From CAVROT01 sp963722905 (GTDB lineage Bacteria; Pseudomonadota; Alphaproteobacteria; Rhodobacterales; Rhodobacteraceae), in assembly GCA_963722905.1 (NCBI GenBank), contig CAVROT010000003.1:104154-168153 (forward strand): a stretch of DNA of 64,000 nucleotides, in the 5' to 3' direction. A program made the translations under genes and the position numbers. The notes beneath the pieces were generated by a model, which saw only the letters and a list, made by a program, of their open reading frames with translations, was not told the origin of the DNA and did no database searches. This document shows, in pieces, positions 41,905 through 49,824 of this stretch (position 1 is its first letter; each line of letters opens with the position of its first letter).

Positions 41905-42453
41905 TCAGACCTTGCGACGGGCCAGGCCGAAGGCGGCGATGCCGCCCAGGAGAAGCGGCAGGCCGGCCGGCAGCGGAACGACGGGAGGCGTGTCCTCGAT
42001 ATAAGGCGACTCGACGAAGAGCGAATAGAATCCGCGCGTGCTGGTGCTGATCCCGGCACCGGCGACGGTGAACCGGAAGCTGGACGGGGTCGCTTCGAAA
42101 CCGCTGCCCGCGACCGTGCCCAGGCCGAAGACTTCCAGTCCGGTGCCATCGATCTGCGCCATCTCGGTCGAGGAGATGGTGAAGGTGAAATCGCCGAAAT
42201 CGAACATGGTGCCGACATTCGACCCGGCGTCCGTCGACGTGACGAGATCGAAGGTGGTCAGGCCCGCGCTGTCGACAAAGTCGTCAGTGCCGAACGCCAT
42301 GCCGGACATCACGGAGACGGTGTCGCCCATCATGATGGGCGCAGACGAAACCGAATACATGCCACCTGCGGAGAGCTGCCCGTTGACCGTTACCGCAGCG
42401 GCCGAGACCGTGCTCAGCGCCAATGCGGCGGCTGCTATGCTAAAATGCTTCAC
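41905..42453 (-). CDS. Secreted VPLPA-CTERM sorting-domain protein
   Basis: A 182-residue exported protein with a signal peptide (residues 1-20, MKHFSIAAAALALSTVSAAA) and a C-terminal sorting tail VPLPAGLPLLLGGIAAFGLA followed by RRKV. This is the VPLPA variant of PEP-CTERM that I associate with Rhodobacterales and exosortase-linked surface proteins. The middle is rich in Ser, Thr, Gly, Asp and Phe with no enzymatic motif. No exosortase gene is in the window. It is monocistronic, with its own terminator and an A+T-richer upstream region containing a perfect 13-bp palindrome (42465-42477). Confidence 0.85.
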   Translation of the reverse strand: MKHFSIAAAALALSTVSAAAVTVNGQLSAGGMYSVSSAPIMMGDTVSVMSGMAFGTDDFVDSAGLTTFDLVTSTDAGSNVGTMFDFGDFTFTISSTEMAQIDGTGLEVFGLGTVAGSGFEATPSSFRFTVAGAGISTSTRGFYSLFVESPYIEDTPPVVPLPAGLPLLLGGIAAFGLARRKV

Positions 42454-42910
42454 GTCGTTACCTCGTTAATGATTAACTCAGATTGAATTGCCGCAGGCGC
42501 ACGGTGATTGCAAACGAAAAGTTATCCTACATCCTCAGGATAGTGCCTGGATAGAAATCGCTCCCTTCAAAGTAGTACGCAGGCAATTCATTCAGGATAC
42601 GGTTACCCACTGACAATGCCGATTGTTTCGTTTCACCGCCGGGAGCCGCCGCAATTCGCGCCATGCGTGAATGCGAGCCCTGTGCATCGCCGTGGATTGA
42701 GGCCGGCGTCTTCCGGCATCGCGTCCAGCGCGCAGGCGATTCGTTCCCCGCGCGGTCACTGCATCGAGCGTCGGCCGCGGGCATGGCACCACGCACGGCA
42801 TGGGCGGCTGTGAGTGCCGGAGGCGCGCAGGAAGTAGACTGAACGCGTATTCAAAGGGCACGCCACTGCCGGCGTCACCGATCCGGCAGTCCGGAGCCCA
42901 CCGACACCGC
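42454..42910. other. Intergenic region upstream of the VPLPA-CTERM gene
   Basis: No gene is seen. The first 150 bp are clearly A+T-richer than the surroundings and probably hold the promoter of the leftward VPLPA-CTERM gene. An ATCCT..AGGAT dyad lies near 42525-42545. The remainder, up to the sulfotransferase stop, shows nothing recognisable. Confidence 0.5.
42465..42477. promoter_or_regulatory. Perfect 13-bp palindrome in leader of VPLPA-CTERM gene
   Basis: GTTAAT-G-ATTAAC, 12 bp upstream of the start codon. It is A+T-rich in a G+C-rich genome and could be a regulator site or a start-site stem. The spacing does not match the CtrA TTAA-N7-TTAA pattern. Confidence 0.35.
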
Positions 42911-43720
42911 TCAGGGAACCGACGGTCTCCGGTAGTCGTAGCCCAGCGACCTTGCAGCGTCGCCCATCGTCTCCCACGCCGCATCCGCCTGTGCCGACGA
43001 CAGGGCGTCGCCATACACGCCGGATTTTCCGGTATTGAAGAACTTGTAGCCATGCTCCGCCGCGGCAAGCCGGCTCGGCCCCGAAAAACGCCCGAGCGGG
43101 CGAGAGGCCCGACGCGCCTCGGTCATCTCCGCCGCCTCGAACGCCTGAAGTGCCTCGAAGCGGTTGGCATGAACGGCTTCGCGGATGAACGGCGCGTCAT
43201 GACGGCATCCCAGGAACCGGGCGAGCGCGGTCGTCGTCGCGAGGGGTTCGTCCAGCATCGCCTCGTAGCCGACCATGTGCACGGGACGACGCCGTTCGTC
43301 AGCCCACCCTGCGACGTTCTCGGGCCACGTGCCGCAATAGGGGTGGCCTTCGATCCAGGCCGGATTGCCGCCGATCGCAGCATACCTGTCGACGAACGCG
43401 CGCCGGTCCGCCGCCTCGGCCTCGCCCACCAGGACGGCATAATTCGCTGCTGACTGGAGCACGTCCAGGGGGTGGCGGTGGATATAGACGATGCGGTCGT
43501 CGGGGCCGGTCAGCGGCACGAGGCGATCCGCGACGAAGTGAGACTTCTTGAAACGCTGGCCGGGACGCGGCGGCAAGCTGCTGTTGCAAAATTTGTCCAG
43601 CGACCGCGACTCTGGCGGGAAGCCTTCGTGGTGGAGGTAGTAGGTGAGGAACCTGAGCCAGGTGTTTCCCGATTTTGGGAAGGACACGAGCCACGTGATA
43701 CCGACGTCGTCGATGCTCAT
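42911..43720 (-). CDS. PAPS-dependent sulfotransferase family protein
   Basis: A 269-residue protein of the sulfotransferase family, which moves a sulfuryl group from PAPS to an acceptor. The 5'-phosphosulfate loop is WLVSFPKSGNTWLRFLTYYL, the 3'-phosphate motif RIVYIHRHPLDVLQSA, and the C-terminal FFNTGKSGVYGD matches the GxxGxxK-like PAPS-contact loop. The acceptor is unknown (glycan or lipid are possible). Start ATG 43720 (MSIDDVGITWL) is preferred; an upstream ATG at 43873 adds 51 Arg-rich residues. Confidence 0.82.
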   Translation of the reverse strand: MSIDDVGITWLVSFPKSGNTWLRFLTYYLHHEGFPPESRSLDKFCNSSLPPRPGQRFKKSHFVADRLVPLTGPDDRIVYIHRHPLDVLQSAANYAVLVGEAEAADRRAFVDRYAAIGGNPAWIEGHPYCGTWPENVAGWADERRRPVHMVGYEAMLDEPLATTTALARFLGCRHDAPFIREAVHANRFEALQAFEAAEMTEARRASRPLGRFSGPSRLAAAEHGYKFFNTGKSGVYGDALSSAQADAAWETMGDAARSLGYDYRRPSVP

Positions 43721-43921
43721 GCCGAAATCATTCCGGCGAGGATCGGCCACGCGTGCAGCCTCGACCGTCGATCTGCCGGCAACGTGCGATCCGGCTCGGC
43801 GACGCGCGGCGCCCCGTTCCGCTCCGCGCGGGAAACGGGGCGTGAGCTGTTCCCTGCCCGTCGGACCCATCATTCCCGGTCGTCGCCCGACCGGCGATCA
43901 CAGTGCTCCCGATCGCGGGCG

Positions 43922-44518
43922 TCATTGCAGGAGGGCGACCAGGGTCCGTGGATCGGGGATACCTGTGGCCTCGATCCCGATCTCGGCCTGGTACGCCTCC
44001 AACGCCGCAACCAGGGAGTCGTCGTATCCGGTCCCCCCGGTCTCCAACAGGCCACGCTCTTGCAGTTTGCCGCGCACGTCGGACAGAACCGATGCGTATA
44101 CGAAGGTCACCTTGTCGCCATTGCGCGCCTCGACCAGATCGTTCGGCTCGGTCAGGCGATCGGGCTTGAGAAACGCGACATAGGCGACCGCGGCTTCGAC
44201 CACGCGGCTCTGCGGGTTCGCCTCGCAGAACTTGGCCACCTGCGCGAGGGACACGTCGGGCGATTGCCACGGCGTCAGGTCGAACGTCTCGGATTCGTAC
44301 GCGTTGGAGGCCGACATGAACCCGCTCAGCCACGATCCGTAGGCGACGTAGAGCTGCTGGTTCTCCTTCCCGGCGGCAATCAGGGCCGAACAGGGCTGGC
44401 TGCCCGCTCCCTCGACGGCGCCGCTCTGCGCGTGTGCGGGGCCGGTCAGCGCAAGGGCGGCAAGCACTGGCAGCGTCAGGTGCCGGAGCCGGGCAATCCG
44501 CGTCGATCCATGGTCCAT
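43922..44518 (-). CDS. Secreted protein with helical domain and peptidoglycan-binding-like C-terminus
   Basis: A 198-residue protein with an N-terminal signal peptide (LTLPVLAALALTGPAHAQ). The mature part has CSALIAAGKENQQLYVAYGS, WLSGFMSASNAY and VAKFCEANPQSRVVEAAVAY, a two-Cys helical layout like HdeA or Rap1a-type small periplasmic domains. The last 35 residues (LVAALEAYQAEIGIEATGIP, DPRTLVALL) look like a short peptidoglycan-binding-1-like helix bundle. No firm family assignment. It is upstream of the sulfotransferase on the same strand, about 200 bp away. Confidence 0.65.
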   Translation of the reverse strand: MDHGSTRIARLRHLTLPVLAALALTGPAHAQSGAVEGAGSQPCSALIAAGKENQQLYVAYGSWLSGFMSASNAYESETFDLTPWQSPDVSLAQVAKFCEANPQSRVVEAAVAYVAFLKPDRLTEPNDLVEARNGDKVTFVYASVLSDVRGKLQERGLLETGGTGYDDSLVAALEAYQAEIGIEATGIPDPRTLVALLQ

Positions 44519-44606
44519 CCGTTCTGCTCCTGCTGATCCGTCGACTTGCTGGGAAGGTGGGGTCAGCGAACCGCGCCGTCCAGTGCAATTCGCCGTGTAT
44601 CGCGTT

Positions 44607-46256
44607 TCAGGCCATTGGAGGCCCGGCGGTCGCCGCCTCGCGACTGCGGCTCACATGCTCCCACACGTGCGAGATCACGACCGATCCCTCGCCCACCGAC
44701 GACGCCACCCGCTTGACCGACCCCGCGCGCACGTCTCCCACGGCGAAGATGCCGGGCGTCGACGTCTCGAACACCGATCCGCCGCCGACATCCGTGCCGG
44801 TGCGCACGAAGCCGCGCGCGTCCAGGTCGACATGCCCCTCCAGCCAGCCGGTGTTGGGTGCGGCGCCGACCATGACGAATACGGCACGGCTGTCGACGGT
44901 CCAGTCCTGGCTGCCGGCCCGGTCGCGGATCGTCACCCGTTCGAGGTGGTCGTCGCCCTCCAGTGCCGTCATCTCGGTGTTGTAGTGGATGGTGATGGCC
45001 GGGTCTTTCTCCAGCCGGCCCAGCAGGTAGTCCGACATCGACGCGGCCAGCGATCCGCCGCGCACCAGCACGTGCACGTGCCTGGCCGTGCGGCTGAGGA
45101 ACATCGCCGCCTGCCCGGCCGAATTGCCGCCGCCGATCACCACGACCTCGGTGTCGCGGCACCAGCGCGCCTCGGTGTCCGTCGCGGCGTAGTAGATGCC
45201 GGCGCCCTCGAACGCCTCCAGCCCGTCGATGGGCAGGCGTCGGTACTGCACGCCTGTCGCCACCACGACGGCGTGGGCGCAAACCGTCTCGTCGGTGTCG
45301 AGCGTCGCGCAGAAGAGCCCGTCTCGTCGGTCCAGCCGCGCCACCCGACGCGGCATGGCGAAGCGGGTGCCGAATTTCATCGCCTGGATCTCGCCCCGCC
45401 AGACAAGGTCGCCGCCCGAGATGCCGGTGGGAAAGCCCATGTAGTTCTCGATCCGGCTGGAGGTGCCGGCCTGACCGCCGATGGTCAGATCCTCCACGAC
45501 CAGCGCGCACAGCCCCTCGGCGCCCGCGTAGACGGCGGCGGCGACCCCGGCCGGACCGCCGCCGACGATCAGGACGTCCATCACCTCGTCCTTCGGCATG
45601 TCGAGGTCCAGCCCCAGCAGCCGCGCGATCCCGGCCGGCGTCGCGTCCTCGACCACCTGCCCGTGTCCCCAGATGACGGCAGGGGCGTGGTGCGAGATGT
45701 CGCAGGTCGCGGCGGTGGCTTCGGCCTCGGGGCTGGAGAGGTCCATCGCCTTGAACGGAATGCGGTTGCTGGCAGCGAAGGCGGCGATGCGACGGATGTT
45801 GCGGTCCACATCGGCGCCGATCAGCTTGAGCCCGCTGTCGCCCGATTCGATCTGACGGCGGCGGCGGGCGGCGAAGACGCTGATGACGATATCGCTCATC
45901 TCGGGAATCTGCGCCATCAGATCCAGCATCTTCCGCCGCGCGACCGCGATGACGCGGGTGGGTGCGGCAGCCCGCATCGGCAGCGTGTAGGCGCCACCGG
46001 CAAGGAACGCGATCTCGCCCGCGAACTGCGTCGGCCCCAGGGTGTGGGGCAGGTAGCGTTCGTTGGTATAGGGATCGACGATCTCGATCTCGCCCGCCTC
46101 GATATAGAGGAACGTGTCCATCGGATCGCCCGGCCGGCCAACGAACTCTCCGGCGGCGTAGTGGCGTATCTCGCCCTCGCGCTTCAGCCGCGCGACATGG
46201 CTGTCGTGCAACGGGGTGCGCGCCATCTGGGTGAGGTCGCCGGCAAGGCTTTCCAT
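44607..46256 (-). CDS. Cyclic-nucleotide-binding domain / thioredoxin reductase-like fusion
   Basis: A 549-residue two-part protein. Residues about 12-120 form a cNMP-binding beta-roll (IRHYAAGEFVGRPGDPMDTF, LYIEAGEIEIVD, FAGEIAFLAGGAYTLP). Residues about 200-545 are a thioredoxin-reductase-like flavoprotein with FAD motif VLIVGGGPAGVAAAVYAGAE, IGGQAGTSSRIENYMGFP, NADPH motif VVVIGGGNSAGQAAMF and FAVGDVRAGSVKRVASSVGE. The CxxC redox pair expected before the NADPH motif is replaced (YYAATDTEARW), so it cannot reduce thioredoxin in the standard way. It ends 4 bp after the ycjF stop on the same strand. Confidence 0.85.
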   Translation of the reverse strand: MESLAGDLTQMARTPLHDSHVARLKREGEIRHYAAGEFVGRPGDPMDTFLYIEAGEIEIVDPYTNERYLPHTLGPTQFAGEIAFLAGGAYTLPMRAAAPTRVIAVARRKMLDLMAQIPEMSDIVISVFAARRRRQIESGDSGLKLIGADVDRNIRRIAAFAASNRIPFKAMDLSSPEAEATAATCDISHHAPAVIWGHGQVVEDATPAGIARLLGLDLDMPKDEVMDVLIVGGGPAGVAAAVYAGAEGLCALVVEDLTIGGQAGTSSRIENYMGFPTGISGGDLVWRGEIQAMKFGTRFAMPRRVARLDRRDGLFCATLDTDETVCAHAVVVATGVQYRRLPIDGLEAFEGAGIYYAATDTEARWCRDTEVVVIGGGNSAGQAAMFLSRTARHVHVLVRGGSLAASMSDYLLGRLEKDPAITIHYNTEMTALEGDDHLERVTIRDRAGSQDWTVDSRAVFVMVGAAPNTGWLEGHVDLDARGFVRTGTDVGGGSVFETSTPGIFAVGDVRAGSVKRVASSVGEGSVVISHVWEHVSRSREAATAGPPMA

Positions 46257-46260
46257 CGCT

Positions 46261-47270
46261 TCAGTCCTTCATCCCGGGAAAGAGGCCCGACAGCGCCCGT
46301 CCGACGAGGCGGTGCACCTGCGGACGGCGCTCGCCCGCGAAGGGCAGGGGCCGGCACACCTCCATCGCGGCGATGCCGACGCGGGCGGTCAGCGCGCCGT
46401 TGACGATGCCCTCGCCGAACCGGCGCGAAAGGCGGCTCAGCACGTGGCCGCCGGTGACCGAGCCGATCAGGTCGTCGCCCACGGCCACCGCACCCGTGGC
46501 GACGAGGTGGGTCAGCACGGCCCGTGTCAGGCGCCAGGCCCCCATCGTGCCCGCGCGGCCGCCGTAGATCTCGGCGATGCGGCGGATCATGGTGAGGTTG
46601 CTGGTGGCGGCGGCAAAGACGTCGGCCAGGGCCAGGGGCACGACCGCCGTCACGATGGCGACCTGCCGCGCCGCCGCCTCGACCTCGATGCGCGCGGCGG
46701 CGTCGAGCGGGGCCAGAAGCTCGGCCTCGGTCATGTGGTAGAGCGTCGCGACGTCGAACACCTCGCCGCGCCGCGCCGTCACGCGGTCGCGGCCCCAGGA
46801 CAACGCCTCGCGCCCGGCATAGAGGGCCAGCAGCCGGTCGATCGACACCGCGCGCCGCCGACGAGGTCGTCGGCGACTAGCGCCGCCGCCGCCGCCTTGT
46901 GGACGTGATCGAGCCGGCTGAGCCGCGCCAGCGCCGACAGCTCGCGCACCGCGATGGCCAGGCAGACGCAGACGAAGGCCCCCAGCAGGACCAGCGCCGC
47001 CCAGCCCAGAAGGGGCGACGCGGCGATCAGCCGGTCGACCGCCCCCCAGGCCAGGACGCCGAGGGTGAAGACCGCCAGCGCTCCCAGCAGCCGCCAGAAC
47101 CACCGCCCCAGCGCCGACCCCCGCCGCGCCGCCAGCGCCGCCATGGTGCGCATCGCCTGTCCGGTCGGCGCCTCGGCGACCGTATCGGGGACCGGCGCGG
47201 CGGCGGCCGGCGACGGCGCCGGGCCGCCCGCCGCTTCCTCGATCAGGACAGGCCCGCGGCGCGCGCTCAC
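46261..47270 (-). pseudogene. ycjF: YcjF-like DUF697 membrane protein, frameshifted
   Basis: A TIGR01620/DUF697 membrane protein that usually follows ycjX. From GTG 47270 (VSARRGPVLIEEA) the frame covers a Pro/Ala-rich start, two membrane segments (LLGALAVFTLGVLAWGAV and LLGWAALVLLGAFVCVCLAI) and the helix DHVHKAAAAALVADDLVG. It then goes out of frame near 46855. The rest (VSIDRLLALYAGREALSWGR, ELLAPLDAAARIEVEAAARQ, GERRPQVHRLVGRALSGLFP) is intact in another frame to 46261. One base is missing, or two are extra, in the GGCGGCGCGCGGTG stretch. Sequencing error or true mutation cannot be told apart here. Confidence 0.78.
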
Positions 47271-47317
47271 GCCGCGCCTCCGCTGGGGCGCCGCATCCCG
47301 ATCGCGCCCAGCCCCTC

Positions 47318-47350
47318 GACTTGGGTTTCCAGATATCCTCGCCGAAGGCT
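47318..47350 (-). repeat. Dispersed intergenic motif, copy 4
   Basis: On the minus strand: GGCGAGGATATCTGGAAACC then CAAGTC, preceded by GCCTTC. It lies in the ycjX-ycjF gap, 44 bp after the ycjX stop. Confidence 0.6.
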
Positions 47351-47393
47351 CCGCCACCAGCCGCTCGCGCCGGTCCATCCCGCATGGACGCCG

Positions 47394-48806
47394 TCACAGC
47401 CGGTCGCCGATCAGGAACTGCAACGCCTTGTCCAGTCGGATGTGCGGCGGCCCCTCGCCCGGCGCCAGCGTCAGCGGCTGCGGGGCGAAGCGCATGACCT
47501 CGTAGTCGTCGGCGAGCCATGCGGCGGCGCCGTCGCGGGCGGGCACCAGCAGATGGGCGGGGTCCTCGGGCAGCTCGCCGGGATGGAACGCCGCCCGCTT
47601 GCCGCCGTCCAGCAGCGCCCCCCGCACCACGTCCAGCGGCGCCCCGCCGTGGTCCACCGTATCCTCGGTGGTCGCGCGCAGGGCGGCGATCGACATCGCC
47701 TCGGTTTTCGCGCCGGCGTAGTCGGCCCGCGACTTGGCGTCGGCGACCAGCGCCTGGGTGATCGCGGTTAGGCGCGCGTGCTGGCGGTGGTGCAGGTGGT
47801 CGGCCTTCGTCGCGGCGAAGAGGATACGCTCGACCTGCCGGCCCAGAAGCAGCCGCGTCAGCCAGGCGTTGCGGCCCGGACGGAAGGCGCTCAGGATCTC
47901 GGCCATCGCACGGCGCAGGTCCTCGACCGCGCGCGGCCCGGCGTGGATCGCGCCCAGAACGTCGACCAGCACGACCTGCCGGTCGATCCGGGCGAAGTGG
48001 TCGCGGAAGAACGGTTTGACCACCTCGCGCCGGTAGGCGTCGTAGCGGCGCGCCATCTCGCGGCGCAGGCTGCCGCGCGGCGCGTCGCCAGCCGGCAGCG
48101 GCGCAAAGGTCAGGACCGGAGAGCCTGCCAGGTCGCCCGGCAGCAGGAACCGACCCGGCGTGCAATCGGACCAGCCGGCCTCTCGCGCCGCGACCAGGTG
48201 GGCGGTGAAGGCGCGGGCCAGGCCCTGCGCCTCCGGCTCGTCCAGCCGTGCGGCGCCGTCCGCGGCGCCGGCGGCGGCGAGGTAGGCGTCGGCGCCCGGG
48301 CGCCCGACGATCCGCTCCAGGGTGCCGCGCGCCCAGTCGTCGTAGCCCAGGTCCAGCAGGCGCAGATCCAGCAGCCATTCGCCGGGATAGTCCACGATGT
48401 CGATGTGCAGCGTCCGCATCCCGCGCAGCCCCGCGATCAGCCCGGTGGGCTGCACCCGCAGCGACAGGCGCAGTTCGGATATGGCGCGCGTGCTGTCGGG
48501 CCAGCGCGGCGCCGGGCCGGTCAGCGCGGCCAGGTGGGACTCGTAGTCGAAGCGGGGCAGCGTGTCGTCGGGCTGCGGCTGCAGGTAGGCGGTGTGGATC
48601 GACCCGTCGGCGGCAGCGGCGAGGCCCGGCATGCGCCCCCGGTTCAACAGGTTCGCCACCAGCGATGTGATGAACACCGTCTTGCCGGCGCGGCTGAGTC
48701 CCGTCACGCCCAGACGTATCACCGGATCGCGGAACGGCGCCGCGACGGTGCCGCCCAGACGCTCGGCCCCCCGGGTCAGGCCCTCCGCGATGTCGCCGAT
48801 GATCAC
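47394..48806 (-). CDS. ycjX: YcjX-like P-loop ATPase/GTPase
   Basis: A 470-residue protein of the YcjX/stress-induced P-loop family (DUF463). The Walker A is LGVTGLSRAGKTVFITSLVA, with ILFAATKADHLHH resembling the NKxD base-recognition motif (TKAD) and IDIVDYPGEWLLDLRLLDLG providing the DxxG-type Walker B. It starts at GTG 48806 (VIIGDIAEGLTRG). YcjX and YcjF are usually encoded together and have been tied to envelope stress, but the mechanism is not established. Confidence 0.87.
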   Translation of the reverse strand: MIIGDIAEGLTRGAERLGGTVAAPFRDPVIRLGVTGLSRAGKTVFITSLVANLLNRGRMPGLAAAADGSIHTAYLQPQPDDTLPRFDYESHLAALTGPAPRWPDSTRAISELRLSLRVQPTGLIAGLRGMRTLHIDIVDYPGEWLLDLRLLDLGYDDWARGTLERIVGRPGADAYLAAAGAADGAARLDEPEAQGLARAFTAHLVAAREAGWSDCTPGRFLLPGDLAGSPVLTFAPLPAGDAPRGSLRREMARRYDAYRREVVKPFFRDHFARIDRQVVLVDVLGAIHAGPRAVEDLRRAMAEILSAFRPGRNAWLTRLLLGRQVERILFAATKADHLHHRQHARLTAITQALVADAKSRADYAGAKTEAMSIAALRATTEDTVDHGGAPLDVVRGALLDGGKRAAFHPGELPEDPAHLLVPARDGAAAWLADDYEVMRFAPQPLTLAPGEGPPHIRLDKALQFLIGDRL

Positions 48807-48900
48807 GTGCCGCGTTCTCCTGTCGGTGCGGCGCAACATAGGGTGCGCGGCAGGGGCGCGCCAGACCGGCCGACGGCGGCGCCGGCCGGGGGCGGCGGAC

Positions 48901-48932
48901 GCCTCCGGCGGGAGTATTTCGGACAGGATGAG
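48901..48932 (+). repeat. Dispersed intergenic motif, copy 5
   Basis: CTCCGGCGGGAGTATTTCGG followed by ACAGGATGAGG. It is the second variant of the motif, in the ycjX/truA divergent gap. The minus-strand copy at 56393-56421 is its closest relative. Confidence 0.6.
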
Positions 48933-49053
48933 GCGGTGGTCCCGGAAGCGGACGGGCGCGGTCCGTCGGAGGGCGGTGCATCCGGGCCTGCGACATCGCG
49001 CAACGGGCGGCGCAGTTTGCCAGCGGCGGGCGCGGGCTGTAGGGCGTCGCGCC

Positions 49054-49824
49054 ATGCCACGCTATGCCCTTCGCATCGAATACGACGGCGCGCCGTTCTC
49101 GGGCTGGCAGCGCCAGGACGGCCGGGCATCGGTGCAGGGGGCGCTGGAGGCGGCGCTGCGCCGCCTCGACCCCGATGCCGGGGACACGGCGGCGGCCGGC
49201 CGGACCGATGCCGGCGTCCATGCATGGGGTCAGGTGGCGCATGTCGACATGGTCCGAGACTGGGCGCCCTACCGGCTGATGGAGGCGGCCAACCATCACC
49301 TGCGCCCGTCCCCTGTGGCGATCACGGCCGTGGCGCGCGTGGACGACGCGTTCCACGCGCGCTTCGGCGCGACGGGGCGGCGGTACCTATACCGCGTGGT
49401 GCAGCGCCGCGCCCTTCCGGTCGTCGATGCCGGGCGCGTGTGGTCCGTGCGCCGCGCGCTGGACCCTGACGCGATGCGGGAAGGCGCCGCGCATCTGCTG
49501 GGCACGCACGACTTCACCACCTTCCGCGCGGCGGGTTGCCAGGCCAAGAGCCCGCGCAAGACGCTGGACCGTCTCGACATCGCGGTGCGCGACTATCCCG
49601 GCGGGCTGGAGCTGCGTTTCGACGTGGCCGCGCGCAGCTTCCTGCACAGCCAGGTGCGCAGCCTGGTCGGCAGCCTCGTCCAGGTAGGGGCCGGGCGGTG
49701 GGCGCCCGGCGACGTCGCCGCCGCGCTGGCCGCGCGGGACCGCGACGCCTGCGGGCCGGTCGCACCGGCCTGCGGGCTGTACCTGACGTCGGTTGTCTAC
49801 GCGGCGGATCCCTTCGCCGCGTAG
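49054..49824 (+). CDS. truA: tRNA pseudouridine(38-40) synthase
   Basis: A 256-residue pseudouridine synthase acting on positions 38-40 of many tRNAs. The catalytic Asp is in AAGRTDAGVHAWGQVAH. Other family blocks are YDGAPFSGWQRQ, RYLYRVVQR, LLGTHDFTTFRAAGCQAKSP and FLHSQVRSLVGSLVQVGAGR. The start ATG 49054 fits homologues (MPRYALRIEYDG). It runs into the MATE gene tail to tail with a 28-bp overlap. Confidence 0.94.
   Translation: MPRYALRIEYDGAPFSGWQRQDGRASVQGALEAALRRLDPDAGDTAAAGRTDAGVHAWGQVAHVDMVRDWAPYRLMEAANHHLRPSPVAITAVARVDDAFHARFGATGRRYLYRVVQRRALPVVDAGRVWSVRRALDPDAMREGAAHLLGTHDFTTFRAAGCQAKSPRKTLDRLDIAVRDYPGGLELRFDVAARSFLHSQVRSLVGSLVQVGAGRWAPGDVAAALAARDRDACGPVAPACGLYLTSVVYAADPFAA

Noticed and set aside
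42465..42477. CtrA-type binding site
   Set aside because: The half-sites TTAA..TTAA are 3 bases apart, not 7.
43728..44588. Alternative minus-strand frame over the secreted protein
   Set aside because: The 43922-44518 frame has a proper signal peptide and better composition; this one is Arg/Pro-rich.
47271..49356. 5' extension of the ycjF C-terminal frame over ycjX and truA
   Set aside because: Only the last part (from about 46855 leftward) matches DUF697; the remainder is an open frame opposite or beside real genes.
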